DNA of 64,000 bases, taken from JAVJSD01 sp040219575. Lineage in GTDB: Bacteria; Planctomycetota; Planctomycetia; Pirellulales; Pirellulaceae. Each line of letters starts with the position of its first letter. Positions within the stretch are counted from its first letter, which is position 1. The notes under the pieces are model-generated. The model did not search any database. It was not told the origin of the DNA and was given only the letters and a program-made list of their open reading frames with translations. The position numbers and the translations under genes are program-made. The DNA is taken from contig JAVJSD010000025.1 of the NCBI GenBank assembly GCA_040219575.1, positions 31,150 to 95,149 of the forward strand. The letters are read 5' to 3'. Below, piece by piece: positions 7,885 through 17,835 of the stretch.

Positions 7885-10283
7885 TCCGACGCCGGGTGCT
7901 GCGGCGCGTCAGCCGCGTCGGCTTGGATGGCGTCCTGCGGAGCATCCGTCGCGGCGGCGGGTTTCGCCTCGGCCAGGTTGCTCGTGTCCGCGCCGCTTGC
8001 GTCGTCGCCGTTTGTTTCCGCCAGGCCAGCAAGCACTTTGTACTCGCCGGCGAACCACGGCGCGACGTCGATGTTGTAATACCGTGAGAAGCGATTCTCG
8101 CTGGGACCGCCGGGCAGATTGGTGTGGACCGCGTCGGTGCTCAGGTCGGTCACGAAGTGGTACGAAGGCGCGAACGACGATTCCCGCTTGGCTGTCTGCA
8201 TCACATGGCCTTGGAACACGGTGGCGTGGCAGCCGGGCATCGGATAGCGCCGGCTGTTGAAACCCAGGATGCGGCCGACCTGGTGATTGCCGAAGAAACG
8301 GTCGGTGAAGTGAAAGTTGTTGATCTCCGACCAGGGAGGAATGTCATCGAGCGAGATCCGTTCCGCGGCGCGTTGAATCACCGCACTTTTGCTGCGGCCA
8401 TGCAGCCAATGGGCGCCGTCGTGGAGGACCGCCCGATCGATCGCCGCCAGCACCATCGCCGAGAAGCCGGCCCGGGAGACGAGGTACAGAATCCGCCGAA
8501 AGCCGATCCCCTTCTCGTGACCGAACAACTCGGCCAGCAAGTTGCGGTACAGCCGCTGGAAGAGGGTCGCCTCGCGGCTGTCGATTTCGTAGCGCAGATC
8601 CCAGGCCGTCAATCGCTCCTTGATTTCGCCATCGGGAAGGAGCGGCAGGATGACTCCCAGCAGGTCGCGGGCCTGCACGCTCAGCAAGTCGTACTGCATG
8701 TCGCACATCGCCTCGACCGTGGCGGCGGGCGACTCCGCCAGCCGCTCGCGTATCCGCCGCACGCGGTAATCTGGAAGCGTCTGCGTCACCAGCAGCGGGC
8801 CGTCCGCCGCGTTGATTTCCTCGTTGGCCGTGGCGAGATAGCCTTCCGTCGGATCGTAGACGCGCGGCAAGAGCTTCTTCGAGACCCAACCGCGCCAGTG
8901 ATTTTTTTCGTCCCAGGCGGGAATCGGCGTGAGCCCGTTGTAGCCGCCGCCGCGGAGGGGAAAACGTCCGCACGCCTGCATGCCGATATGCCCCTCGCGG
9001 TCGGCCATTACCCAGCACAGCGTGGGCTGCGTGCATTCACGAACGACGTCCATCGCCTCGGCGGCGCTGTCGGAGTGAATCACGTCGAGCCACGTGCCGA
9101 TGGCGCGTCCCGCGCCGGCGTGCGTCCCGGTCCAGGCCAGTGAGAGGTGATAGCCGAAACCTCGCTCCTCGGGATCGCTCTCCAGCGTGCCTTGTGGATT
9201 CTCGTAGATCCGCAGCACTTCGCCCTCGCCGCCCTTGCGGCCGATGACTTCCTCGCGCGCCTCGAAGTCGCGCCAATGGTCGCCCCGGCGATACTGCCAG
9301 CCCGTCTCGCCGCCGCGTCGGCAGTCCTCGATGAAATAATCGACCGTGTCGCCCTTCATGTACGTGACGCCCCAGGCGAGTTTGTTCGTGCGGGCGACGG
9401 CCAACAGCGGGCAGCCGGGCAGCGACGCGCCCATTGCGTAACGGTCGCCCCATCGCAGCACCACCTCGTACCAGATGGCGGGTAGGCGGTTGACCTCCAG
9501 ATGCGGATCGGCCGCCAGCAGCGCCCCGCCGCTCTGGCTGCGCGCGGGCGACACCGCCCAGGCGTTGCTGCCGGCCAGGCGCGGCAGGTCGATCAGCAGT
9601 TCGAGCGCCTCGTCGGAGAGTTGATTCGAGATCCGCACCTGCCGCAACAGATCGAAGTCGACGTCGTCCAACCGCGGCGCGAACAATTCCCGCAGTCCCT
9701 GCTCGCTCACACCAGCGTGAATCAGGTCCAACAGCAGGCGCTCGTTCTGCATCTGGCTGACCGCCAGTCCGCCGAAGGCCAGCAGTTGCCCGACGAGCAT
9801 CACGGCGGCGGGATCCCAGGAGGTTTGCGAGTAGCCGGTGGCCCACATGGCGAGGGTGCGGCCGACGGCGGCCAGGCCGTCGTTCACGCCGTCGCAGTAC
9901 GACTCGAGCTGATCCGAAACCGCCACCGGCAGTCCGGTCGCCTCGATGTCGAGATGGCGGTTCAGCGCGATGCGGCGGAAGAAGCGGTCGGTCTCGACGA
10001 GCTCCGGGCTGTCGGCGATCTCCTCGGCGGCGCGGCCGCTGGCGACGCTCCGGGCGAACAACAACTGCGTCCCCCGATCGATCGCGTGCAGGTAGCCCAA
10101 GCCGTACACCGCGTCGAGCCACGACGCCGCCTCGAGGTGCGGCACGCCGTGCCGGTCTCGGGCCGCGGTGATGGGGCGCCGGGCGGTGGTGAGGGCGATC
10201 GGTTTCACGAGAAAAGGGCGTCCGCGGCGGCGCTGCAAAAAGGGCGACGCCGCCAGGAATCGGTTGGAAATCTGGTACTTCAA
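7872..10283 (-). CDS. penicillin acylase family Ntn-hydrolase
   Basis: 803 residues matching the penicillin amidase (S45) fold. The diagnostic block is LAGSNAWAVSP, in which Ser239 should become the N-terminal nucleophile of the beta chain after self-cleavage. It is followed by LLAADPHLE and later CWVMADREGHIG. The alpha-chain region (HGVPHLEA...YGLGYLHAIDR) precedes it. Family members cleave amide bonds in beta-lactams, N-acyl-homoserine lactones and related compounds; the actual substrate is not readable. No convincing signal peptide is seen with this start, which is unusual because S45 enzymes are normally exported, so the true start or localisation is uncertain. The C-terminal 40 residues are an Ala/Asp-rich tail. 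Confidence 0.85.
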   Translation of the reverse strand: MKYQISNRFLAASPFLQRRRGRPFLVKPIALTTARRPITAARDRHGVPHLEAASWLDAVYGLGYLHAIDRGTQLLFARSVASGRAAEEIADSPELVETDRFFRRIALNRHLDIEATGLPVAVSDQLESYCDGVNDGLAAVGRTLAMWATGYSQTSWDPAAVMLVGQLLAFGGLAVSQMQNERLLLDLIHAGVSEQGLRELFAPRLDDVDFDLLRQVRISNQLSDEALELLIDLPRLAGSNAWAVSPARSQSGGALLAADPHLEVNRLPAIWYEVVLRWGDRYAMGASLPGCPLLAVARTNKLAWGVTYMKGDTVDYFIEDCRRGGETGWQYRRGDHWRDFEAREEVIGRKGGEGEVLRIYENPQGTLESDPEERGFGYHLSLAWTGTHAGAGRAIGTWLDVIHSDSAAEAMDVVRECTQPTLCWVMADREGHIGMQACGRFPLRGGGYNGLTPIPAWDEKNHWRGWVSKKLLPRVYDPTEGYLATANEEINAADGPLLVTQTLPDYRVRRIRERLAESPAATVEAMCDMQYDLLSVQARDLLGVILPLLPDGEIKERLTAWDLRYEIDSREATLFQRLYRNLLAELFGHEKGIGFRRILYLVSRAGFSAMVLAAIDRAVLHDGAHWLHGRSKSAVIQRAAERISLDDIPPWSEINNFHFTDRFFGNHQVGRILGFNSRRYPMPGCHATVFQGHVMQTAKRESSFAPSYHFVTDLSTDAVHTNLPGGPSENRFSRYYNIDVAPWFAGEYKVLAGLAETNGDDASGADTSNLAEAKPAAATDAPQDAIQADAADAPQHPASDHIS

Positions 10284-10402
10284 TCATAGCACGGAGGACC
10301 AGAATCCTTCGGCAAGCGCCTCGTTCGCCGGGCGAATCCGCCGGTCTTCGCCGGTCGACAGTCGGGTTAGGGAAGGCGCATGCCGATCGAGTAGAATGGA
10401 CC

Positions 10403-10427
10403 GGGGCAGGGGAGGGCGGGGCAGGGG
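10403..10427 (+). repeat. dispersed G-rich motif upstream of a sulfatase gene
   Basis: GGGGCAGGGGAGGGCGGGGC and a further GGGG form at least five G-runs within 25 bases, about 70 bases before the sulfatase start. The same motif type recurs at about 14 places in the window and could fold as a G-quadruplex. Confidence 0.7.
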
Positions 10428-10494
10428 ACGAAAGTCGATACGACCGACATCCTCGTCCATCGATATTCCGACAACGACGAACCGAAAAGCCGAC

Positions 10495-11997
10495 ATGCTC
10501 ACATGGTCGAAGACGAAACGACGACGAACGACCGCGGCCTTGTTGCTATTGGCGGTGGCGGCCGTCTACCACGTCTCCCCGGCGGCAGGTGAAACGGCTC
10601 TCGACGCACAACCCCACCGCAATGTGCTGCTGATCCTGGCCGACGATCTGCGGCCCGCCTTGGGTTGCTATGGCCATCCGATCGTGAAGAGCCCCAACAT
10701 CGATCGGTTGGCGGCCAGCGGGACGATCTTCACGCACGCCTACTGCCAACTCCCCTCATGCTGCCCCTCGCGCACGTCGTTGCTAACCGGCCTGCGGCCC
10801 GAAAGCACGCACGTGCTCTCCAACGGCGACGCCCATTTCCGCGAGCATCTGCCGGAGGTGGTCACACTGCCGCAACGGTTCAAGTCGCAAGGGGCGTGGT
10901 GCATGGAACTGGGCAAGGTGTTTCATCGCCGCGATCCACGCTCCTGGAGCGAGCCAAAGTGGATTCCCGAGCCGCCGCTGGCGTATCCGATTTATCGCAC
11001 GCCGCCGAACATCGAAAGGCAACGCCAGGCGCGCGTCACGCCCAAGCCCGACGACTGGTGGGGTTATTCGAAATGGATCAAGGCCGACTCGTGGGAGGCG
11101 CCGGACGTGGCGGACGATGCGCTTTTCGATGGGCTACTGGCCGGCAAGGCGGTCGAACTGCTTGCCCAGCACAAGGACGAGCGGTTCTTCCTGGCGGTCG
11201 GATTTTTTCGGCCGCACCTGCCGTTCATCGCGCCAAAGAAGTACTTCGACCTTTATCCGCAGGAATCGATCACGCTGCCGGAGAACGATGCGCCGCCGAA
11301 GGACGCGCCGACGTTCGCCGCGCACAATTCGCCCGAGTCGCGCAGCTACGACGACATTCCCCGCGGCGGCGCGATCGCAAAGCAGAAGCAGCGCCAGCTA
11401 CTGCGGGCCTACTACGCATCGGTGAGCTACGTCGACGCCCAAATCGGCCGCGTGCTCGACGCGCTCGAGGACAACGGCTTGGCGGAGAACACCGTCGTCG
11501 TGCTGGTCAGCGACCACGGCTACCACTTCGGCGAGCACGGCATGTGGAACAAGCTGACGAACTTCGAAGAGGCGACGCGTGCGACGTTGATCGTTCGCGC
11601 GCCGGGCCATAAGCCCGGAAGGTCGCCGCGACTTGTGGAACTGGTCGACCTCTATCCGACGCTGTGCGCATTGTGCGACGTGCCCCCGTCCGCCGACCTG
11701 GAAGGGACGAGTTTCGCGCCACTGCTCGACGCGCCCGATCGCCCTTGGAAAACCGCCGCCTTCAGCCAGGCGAATCCCCGCGGCGTGATGGGCTATTCCC
11801 TGCGCACCGAGCGCTATCGCTACGTCGCCTGGCGCAAAAACGGCGAAGTCGTCGCCGAAGAGCTTTACGATCACCGGCGCGACACGGGCGAAAACGTGAA
11901 CTTGGCGGAGTCGTCGGAGAAGCAAGTCGTGCTTGAGCAGTTGCGAGGCCAGTTGACCGCAGGCTGGCGGGCCGACATGCAAAATACAATCGAGTGA
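10495..11997 (+). CDS. exported sulfatase, iduronate-2-sulfatase-like
   Basis: 500 residues. A signal peptide (ALLLLAVAAVYHVSPAAG) precedes the alkaline-phosphatase-fold sulfatase domain. Metal ligands include D50-D51 of NVLLILADDLRPALGCYG and the later LVSDHGYHFGEHG. The formylglycine site is C90-P91-S92-R93 in SCCPSRTSLLTGL, a canonical CxPxR-type core. The overall layout resembles iduronate-2-sulfatase-type enzymes, which remove sulfate esters from polysaccharides; planctomycetes carry many for marine sulfated glycans. The start at 10495 was chosen because it gives a proper signal peptide. A G-rich motif lies upstream and a large nested inverted-repeat region follows the stop. Confidence 0.9.
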   Translation: MLTWSKTKRRRTTAALLLLAVAAVYHVSPAAGETALDAQPHRNVLLILADDLRPALGCYGHPIVKSPNIDRLAASGTIFTHAYCQLPSCCPSRTSLLTGLRPESTHVLSNGDAHFREHLPEVVTLPQRFKSQGAWCMELGKVFHRRDPRSWSEPKWIPEPPLAYPIYRTPPNIERQRQARVTPKPDDWWGYSKWIKADSWEAPDVADDALFDGLLAGKAVELLAQHKDERFFLAVGFFRPHLPFIAPKKYFDLYPQESITLPENDAPPKDAPTFAAHNSPESRSYDDIPRGGAIAKQKQRQLLRAYYASVSYVDAQIGRVLDALEDNGLAENTVVVLVSDHGYHFGEHGMWNKLTNFEEATRATLIVRAPGHKPGRSPRLVELVDLYPTLCALCDVPPSADLEGTSFAPLLDAPDRPWKTAAFSQANPRGVMGYSLRTERYRYVAWRKNGEVVAEELYDHRRDTGENVNLAESSEKQVVLEQLRGQLTAGWRADMQNTIE

Positions 11998-12002
11998 TAC
12001 TA

Positions 12003-12295
12003 CCGAGAGCACAGAGACCACAGAGATTGTAGAGATTGTCATGTATGGAGCGTTTCGTTGAATCCACACGTTTGAGAAATACGCTATCAGTTTCGAGCGT
12101 GTTGCTGCGTCGACTGGAACTCTCCCTTGCTGGCGCTACGGGCTCGGGGACGGATGTGGCGAGCCCGTAGCGCAAGCAAGGGATTCCCTGAGTCCGAATT
12201 TGAAAACGCAGACCGAGCGACTTCAAGGCCTCCTGCGGTGTCACTCTACCAGCGGTGTTCTTCGTCTCTGTGTTCCCTGTGACCTCTGTGGTACA
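12003..12295. repeat. outer inverted arms of CACAGAG-type short repeats
   Basis: The left side (12003-12030) carries CACAGAGACCACAGAG and the right side (12264-12293) carries CTCTGTG units in the opposite orientation (CTCTGTGTTCCCTGTGACC). The pair flanks the long palindrome at 12123-12183, so the whole 366-base gap between the sulfatase and the beta-propeller gene is a nested inverted-repeat structure with no gene. Confidence 0.6.
12123..12183. repeat. long inverted repeat, 24-bp arms
   Basis: The arms at 12123-12146 (beginning TCCCTTGCTGGCGCTACGGG) and 12160-12183 pair at 23 of 24 positions around a 13-base loop. It lies between two genes on the same strand and could act as a terminator-like or mRNA-stabilising hairpin; no T-tract follows. 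Confidence 0.85.
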
Positions 12296-12363
12296 ACCAT
12301 TCCCACCTTCGATTGTCGTCGACGAATTGAGCTGATTGACGGCAGCATTCAAGGATTTTCATC

Positions 12364-13554
12364 ATGCGATATTTGATCGTCTGCGGCGTTGTCTTCACCT
12401 TGGTGATTTCGGTCGCAGCGGCCGCGGAGGTCGATTCGGTGGCGGCGTGGGAGAAGGGCGTGCGCACCCGCGCCGTGCTCGGCGACGCCGAGTGCCACAG
12501 CATCCATACGTACTTCAACACCTGCCCCGAAAGCCCCGACGGCCGCTGGGTGCTGTTGTATCGCTCGACAGCGCCCCAGGGACATGGGGGACAGGTCTGC
12601 ATCGTCGAGCGCGAGACGGGCAAGGTTCGCGTGCTGGCCGACGGCGTCGTCACCGAAGACGCGCATCGGGCCGCCTGCCAACAGTGGGTTCAAGACGGAC
12701 GCACCGTGGTGTTTCACGACCTGCGCGACGGGCGTTGGGTGGTCGCGGCGGTGGATGTCGCCACGGGCGACGAGCGCGTCATCGCCCGAGATCGGCAGTT
12801 GTCGTGGGGACAACCGCACAGCGACGTCGTGCCGGTCTACGGTCCGCACTGGGATCCGAAGGCGAGCCGCGATCTGGAACTCGTCAACGTCGCCACCGGC
12901 GAGGCGCGAACCGTGCTGACCGCGGCCGAGGTCCGCGACGAGTACGCCGATTGGATGCAGCGGACGTTCGGCGACCGGCCGGTTTCGATCTTCTTCCCGA
13001 TCCTCAGCCCGGACCAGAAGCGTGTGCTGCTGAAGTTGGCCGCGCCGGCCGGGGGCGACTTTCGCAGCAAACAGGCCAGCGACCGCTACGGCCTGGTGGC
13101 GTACGACCTGGCGGAGAAGCGGTTCCTGTACATGAGCCCGCGGTGGGGGCATCCGGCCTGGCATCCCTCGTCGCGGCAGATTGTCAACACCGCCAATCGC
13201 GGCGTGTCGCTAGTCGATCTGGCGACCGGCCGCGCGAAGCGAAACCTGGACCTGCCGCCCTATCCCGGCAGTCATCCCTCGTCGTCCCCTTCCGGCACGC
13301 TGTTCGTCACCGACATCCGCTTCCCGGGCGATGTGAGCCAGCAGGCACGCGAGCTGTGGGGCGTGGCGGTCGGCAATCACGCCACCGGCGAGCACACGTT
13401 CGTCGACCGTTTCGAGAACGGCGAGGGAGCGACGTCGTGGCGGCGTTCGCATCCGCATCCCGTCTTCAGTCACGACGGCCGGCGGATCTACTACAACGTC
13501 AGCGCCGGCCCCTGGACGCGGCTGTACGTCGCCGAGTGCGGGGTTCACCAGTAG
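12364..13554 (+). CDS. exported TolB/oligogalacturonate-lyase-like beta-propeller protein
   Basis: 396 residues with a signal peptide (MRYLIVCGVVFTLVISVAAAA) and then repeated PD40-like blades: NTCPESPDGRWVLLYRS, FHDLRDGRWVVAAVDVATG, FFPILSPDQKRVLLKLA, PVFSHDGRRIYYN. The opening CHSIHTYFNTCPESPDG block and the even spacing of blades recall oligogalacturonate-lyase-type propellers (PF14583-like), but the catalytic residues were not verified, so only the fold is claimed. Its neighbour upstream is a sulfatase, consistent with a role in extracellular polysaccharide use; that link is inference. Confidence 0.65.
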   Translation: MRYLIVCGVVFTLVISVAAAAEVDSVAAWEKGVRTRAVLGDAECHSIHTYFNTCPESPDGRWVLLYRSTAPQGHGGQVCIVERETGKVRVLADGVVTEDAHRAACQQWVQDGRTVVFHDLRDGRWVVAAVDVATGDERVIARDRQLSWGQPHSDVVPVYGPHWDPKASRDLELVNVATGEARTVLTAAEVRDEYADWMQRTFGDRPVSIFFPILSPDQKRVLLKLAAPAGGDFRSKQASDRYGLVAYDLAEKRFLYMSPRWGHPAWHPSSRQIVNTANRGVSLVDLATGRAKRNLDLPPYPGSHPSSSPSGTLFVTDIRFPGDVSQQARELWGVAVGNHATGEHTFVDRFENGEGATSWRRSHPHPVFSHDGRRIYYNVSAGPWTRLYVAECGVHQ

Positions 13555-13653
13555 TTTGGACAAAGCGCAGTCACAATCAGAAGTCTCTGCAATTCAATCT
13601 GCGACCATCTGCGTCCATCTGCGGACCGTCCTTCTCGCGTCAGAGACACCATC

Positions 13654-14931
13654 ATGGAAGTTTTCGACGAGGCGACCCTCAACAAGCGGCGGCGCCGCGC
13701 GGCGGCGGCGTTCGGCGAGAATTCGCCGCTGATCGTCGTCGGCGCGGGCGAAGCGATCTCCATTCCGGGCGGACTCGATCAGACGTTTCCTTATCGCCCG
13801 CATCCCGACTACTACTGGCTGACGGGACTCCTTCGCTCCGGCGGCGTGATGGCGTTTGACGCCGACAGCGGCTGGACGCATTTCGTCCGCCCGGTCAGCG
13901 CTGCGGAGCGACTGTGGGAGGCCGACGTCCCCTCGCCGCAAGGCGTCGACATCGCGCAGTTGGATGCCTGGCTTGCGGAGCGGGCCGGTCGCCCGATCGC
14001 CGCGCTGGGCTCGCCGATCGCGAACGTCACGGCCGACGCCGACGCCACGCGAGAGACGCAGCAGCGGTTCGACTCAGCTCGACGCGTGAAGGACGCAGCC
14101 GAGTTGGATCTCCTGGCCCGCGCCGTGAGCGCGACGGAGGCGGGGTTCCTGGCCGCGCGACAGGCGATCGCTCCCGGGCGCACGGAACGCGAGATTCAGA
14201 TCGAATTGGAAGCCGAGATGTTCCGCCACGGGGCGGAGACGACGGGCTACGCCACGATCGTCGGCGCCGGCGCGCGGGCGGCGGTGTTGCACTCCCAACC
14301 GGGGGCGACCGTGGTTCAGCCCGACGACGTGGTGCTGGTCGACGCGGGGGGAGCGATCCAAGGCTACACCGCCGACGTCACGCGGACCTTTGCGGCGGGT
14401 GAGCGGTTCACCCCCGAGCAGCAGGCCCTGTACGATGTCGTGCTTGCCGCGCAGGTCGCCGCCATCCATCGCTGCCGGCACGAGATGGAGTGGCACGAGG
14501 TGCATCGCACGGCGGCCGCGGAACTGGCCGACGGCTTGCGACGCCTGGGCATTCTCAAAACGTCGATCGACGAAGCGCTCGACAGCGAATCGATCGCGCT
14601 CTTCTTGCCGCATGGCATCGGCCACATGGTGGGACTCGGCGTCCGCGACGTCGGCGGCACGGCGCCCGGGCGCGAGCCGGGCCGCAAGTGCTGCGGCGCC
14701 GTGGTGCGGGTCGACCTGCCGATCCAACGGGGCTACTTGATGACCGTCGAACCCGGCATCTATTTTCCGCCCGCCATCCTCGACGACCCGCAGCGTCGCG
14801 CGCAGTTCGGCCGCGCCGTCGACTGGGACGAACTCGCCCGCTGGCGCCCGATCGGCGGCATCCGCATCGAAGACAACGTGCTGGTCACCGACGCGGCACC
14901 CAAGGTCATTACCGACGAGATCCCCAAATAG
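13654..14931 (+). CDS. Xaa-Pro aminopeptidase (M24 family)
   Basis: 425 residues: an aminopeptidase-P-type N-terminal domain (RPHPDYYWLTGLL) and a pita-bread M24 catalytic domain. All five metal ligands are visible: D230 and D241 (VLVDAGGAIQGYTADVTRTF), H324 (FLPHGIGHMVGLGVRD), E366 (MTVEPGIYF) and E406 (GIRIEDNVLV). It removes N-terminal residues before proline and, having no signal peptide, should be cytoplasmic. The 100 bases upstream contain a TCTGCG-type 9-bp direct repeat (about 13589-13624) similar in style to other short repeats of this window. The ribosome site is weak. Confidence 0.9.
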   Translation: MEVFDEATLNKRRRRAAAAFGENSPLIVVGAGEAISIPGGLDQTFPYRPHPDYYWLTGLLRSGGVMAFDADSGWTHFVRPVSAAERLWEADVPSPQGVDIAQLDAWLAERAGRPIAALGSPIANVTADADATRETQQRFDSARRVKDAAELDLLARAVSATEAGFLAARQAIAPGRTEREIQIELEAEMFRHGAETTGYATIVGAGARAAVLHSQPGATVVQPDDVVLVDAGGAIQGYTADVTRTFAAGERFTPEQQALYDVVLAAQVAAIHRCRHEMEWHEVHRTAAAELADGLRRLGILKTSIDEALDSESIALFLPHGIGHMVGLGVRDVGGTAPGREPGRKCCGAVVRVDLPIQRGYLMTVEPGIYFPPAILDDPQRRAQFGRAVDWDELARWRPIGGIRIEDNVLVTDAAPKVITDEIPK

Positions 14932-14984
14932 TCGCCGCGTCGCAACCTCAAATCCTGCGCCGCGATCTCAGGCAGGCGTGGAAT

Positions 14985-15974
14985 CTACTGCGCCAGCGTC
15001 TCCACCAGGTCGAGCAGGTGCTTGGGGATCACCTTCTTGACGGCGATGGTTTCGGTCAGCGGCGTGAAGGCCACGCGGCCGTTGTTCATGCCGGCCATCA
15101 CCAGGTTCAAGCCGTCGTTGAGGGCGTTCACGGCGCCGCGTCCGAGCATCCCGGCGATGATGCGGTCTTGCGACAGCGGCGCGCCGCCGCGCTGCAGGTG
15201 CCCCAGGATGACGACGCGCGTCGAAAACGGACACTGGCTTAGCTTGAGTTGTTCGTTGAGCACTTGCGCGCCGCCCCGTTCGTCCCCCTCGGCCACGATC
15301 ATCATGATCGACGCCTTGCCGCGAGCCTTGAGTTGCTTGAGGTCGTAAACGATGCGGTCAATATCGGTAGGCGTCTCGGGGATGCAGGCGATCTCGGCGG
15401 CCGAGGCGAGCGCCGTATAGACCGCGATGTAGCCGCTGTGGCGGCCCATCACCTCGATCAGGAACATCCGCTCGTGGCTTTCCGCGGTGTCGCGAATCTT
15501 GTCGACCGCCTCGACCGCCGTTTGCACGGCCGTCCAGAAGCCGATCGTGTAGTCGGTGCCCGACAGATCGTTGTCGATCGTACCGGGACAGCCGACGATC
15601 TGCCCGTCCCAGTGCCTGGCGAGCGCCAGGGCGCCGCTGAACGTGCCGTCGCCGCCGATGGGAACCAGGGCGTCGATGCCGTGCTTGCGGAGCACGTCCG
15701 CCGCCTTCTTTTGTCCCTCTTCCGTCCGAAACTCTTCGCTGCGGCTGCTGCGCAGGAAGGCGCCGCCGCGCTCCGACCAGCCGCTCACGCTGCGCGAGGT
15801 CATGTGCGGCCGGCCGTCTTCCGCGACGAAGAATTCCTCATGGAGCAGACCGTGGTAACCGCGGTAGATGCCCACCACGTCGTGACCGAGTTGCGACGCC
15901 GTGCGCACCACCGCCCGCACGCAGGCGTTCATCCCGGGCGCGTCGCCCCCGCTGCAAAACACGCCGATCCTCAT
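14985..15974 (-). CDS. pfkA: ATP-dependent 6-phosphofructokinase
   Basis: 329 residues. Motifs in order: IGVFCSGGDAPGMNACVRA (nucleotide loop), PIGGDGTFSGA, CPGTIDNDLSGTDYTIGF (catalytic Asp), EVMGRHSGYIA, and ILGHLQRGGAP. GGDG rather than GGDD, together with PGTIDND, points to the ATP- rather than the PPi-dependent type. It phosphorylates fructose 6-phosphate in glycolysis. The start at 15974 (MRIGVF) is set by homology; the 5' extension into the palindromic region is not expected to be coding. Convergent with the aminopeptidase gene. Confidence 0.93.
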   Translation of the reverse strand: MRIGVFCSGGDAPGMNACVRAVVRTASQLGHDVVGIYRGYHGLLHEEFFVAEDGRPHMTSRSVSGWSERGGAFLRSSRSEEFRTEEGQKKAADVLRKHGIDALVPIGGDGTFSGALALARHWDGQIVGCPGTIDNDLSGTDYTIGFWTAVQTAVEAVDKIRDTAESHERMFLIEVMGRHSGYIAVYTALASAAEIACIPETPTDIDRIVYDLKQLKARGKASIMMIVAEGDERGGAQVLNEQLKLSQCPFSTRVVILGHLQRGGAPLSQDRIIAGMLGRGAVNALNDGLNLVMAGMNNGRVAFTPLTETIAVKKVIPKHLLDLVETLAQ

Positions 15975-16035
15975 GGCCGATTCCCTTGCTCCAGGTTGCC
16001 GTGGGGTTGATTCGTACGCCGACGCGCAAACGGAT

Positions 16036-16137
16036 CGTTTAACGGCAAGCCGCAGGCGACGGCGTACGCACGACGCTGCATCAGCCACTACGGTCGGGCT
16101 AACGGCCCGCCGGCGTATCCGGTTCGCCGTCAAACGA
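16036..16137. repeat. imperfect long inverted repeat, TTTAACGGCAAGCCG family
   Basis: The left arm begins CGTTTAACGGCAAGCCGCAG and the right arm ends in the complementary CGCCGTCAAACG, with some mismatches. The element lies in the divergent gap between pfkA and the Tat-exported protein gene. The same arm sequence occurs at 42368-42474. Confidence 0.7.
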
Positions 16138-16245
16138 AGATTGCGTAGTCCATAGCCGAATCGATTTGGCCTCCGCCATCAAGCGGCCCTATAATCAATA
16201 TCCCGGCGGTCTACTCTTCCCTGCTTCTCAAACGGAGGTTCAGCG

Positions 16246-17775
16246 ATGTTCTCAGGCGACACCCGACGTGGTTTCATGCGATCGATGTTGGCGGGGGGCG
16301 CGCTGGCCGGACTGGGCGAGTTGGGATTCCTCGCGCGGCTTCCCCGCGTTTCGGCCGACGAGGCGAAGCTCGATCCAAAAGTCGTCGGGCTGCGGCCCGA
16401 GATCGAACCGCTGGTGCGGCTGCTGGAAGAGACGCCCCGCGGCAAACTGTTGGAGGAAGTAGCGCAGCGGGTGAAGCAAGGCGCGTCGTATCAAGACGTG
16501 CTGGCGGCGCTGTTGTTGGCCGGCGTGCGCAACATCCAGCCGCGGCCGTCGGTGGGCTTCAAATTCCACGCCGTGCTGGTCGTCAACTCGGCCCACATCG
16601 CCAGCATGGCCTCGCCCGACGAGCAGCGCTGGCTGCCGATCTTCTGGGCGCTCGATCATTTCAAGTCGTCGCAGGCGCGCGACGTGCAGGAGGGCGACTG
16701 GACGATGGGCCCGGTCGACGAGTCGGCGGTTCCCTCGGCCGACAAGGCGCGGCAGGCGTTCACGACCGCCATGGACGACTGGGACGAGTCGGCCGCCGAC
16801 GCCGCCGTCGCCGCGCTGGCCCGCACGCACGGCGCGACCGAGATCGTCGACCTGTTCATCCGCTACGGCTGCCGCGACTTCCGTTCGATCGGCCACAAGG
16901 CGATCTACGTCGCCAACAGTTGGCGGACCCTCCAGTGCATCGGCTGGCGGCACAGCGAACCGGTGCTCCGCTCGCTGGCCTACGCGCTGCTGATGCACGA
17001 GGGGAGCAACCCGGCCAAGCGCGACGACGACGCCGACCGCCACGGCCGCGAGAACGTCTCGCGGGCCAAAAAGATCCGCGGCGACGGGCTGGCCGGCAAG
17101 CTCGACGACGGCGCCACGGGCGAGTTGCTCACGGCCCTGCGCAGCGATTCGCCCGAGCAGTGCTGCGACCTGGTCGTCGAACTGCTCAACCGCGGGACCT
17201 CGCCGCAGTCGCTGTGGGATGCGCTGCTGACCGGTTCGGGCGAACTGCTCATCCGCCAGTCGGGCATCGTCTCGCTGCACGCGGTGACCACCACCAACGC
17301 CCTGCGGTTCGCCTTCCAAACGGCGGCCGACGACGAGACCCGCCGATTGGTATTGCTGCAGAACGCCGCCTTCCTGCCGCTGTTCCGCGAAGCGATGCGC
17401 GGACGCGGCCGCGTCGGCGAGTTCGACATCACCGAACTCGCCCCAGAAGAGACCAAGCAACAGGGCGAGGAGTTGATCACCGCCACCCTGAACGACGTCG
17501 GCCGCAACAACGGCGAGGCCTCGCGCAAACTACTGGCCTACCTCCAAAACGGCGGCGACGCGCGGGAGTTCATCCAGGCGGCCCGCGTGCTGGTGTTCAC
17601 CAAGGGGAACGACGCCCACGACTACAAGTTCAGCTCGGCCGTGCTGGAGGACTACTACCACGTCTCGCCCGCCTGGCGGAATCGCTACCTCGCCGCCGGC
17701 GTCTACAACCTGCAAGGCACAACGGCCCGCGACAACGACCTCGTCCAGCGAACCCGGGCGGCCCTCACCGGCTGA
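16246..17775 (+). CDS. conserved exported protein with Tat signal, function unknown
   Basis: 509 residues starting with DTRRGFMRSMLAGGALAGLG, a twin-arginine (RR-x-F-M) Tat signal, so it is probably exported folded, perhaps with a cofactor. The mature part is mainly alpha-helical (EIEPLVRLLEETPRGKLLEEV) with His-containing segments such as FKFHAVLVVNSAHI, SIGHKAIYVANSWRTLQ and SLHAVTTTNALRF, which could bind metal or a cofactor. I recognise the overall type from planctomycetes but no named family. A GGAGG lies 7 bases before the ATG. It is transcribed divergently from pfkA. Confidence 0.7.
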   Translation: MFSGDTRRGFMRSMLAGGALAGLGELGFLARLPRVSADEAKLDPKVVGLRPEIEPLVRLLEETPRGKLLEEVAQRVKQGASYQDVLAALLLAGVRNIQPRPSVGFKFHAVLVVNSAHIASMASPDEQRWLPIFWALDHFKSSQARDVQEGDWTMGPVDESAVPSADKARQAFTTAMDDWDESAADAAVAALARTHGATEIVDLFIRYGCRDFRSIGHKAIYVANSWRTLQCIGWRHSEPVLRSLAYALLMHEGSNPAKRDDDADRHGRENVSRAKKIRGDGLAGKLDDGATGELLTALRSDSPEQCCDLVVELLNRGTSPQSLWDALLTGSGELLIRQSGIVSLHAVTTTNALRFAFQTAADDETRRLVLLQNAAFLPLFREAMRGRGRVGEFDITELAPEETKQQGEELITATLNDVGRNNGEASRKLLAYLQNGGDAREFIQAARVLVFTKGNDAHDYKFSSAVLEDYYHVSPAWRNRYLAAGVYNLQGTTARDNDLVQRTRAALTG

Positions 17776-17835
17776 CGCCGCGTCCGTAGCCGATGCTGCC
17801 AGCAACGGCTACGGGAGTGAATGAAGCCTCGACAA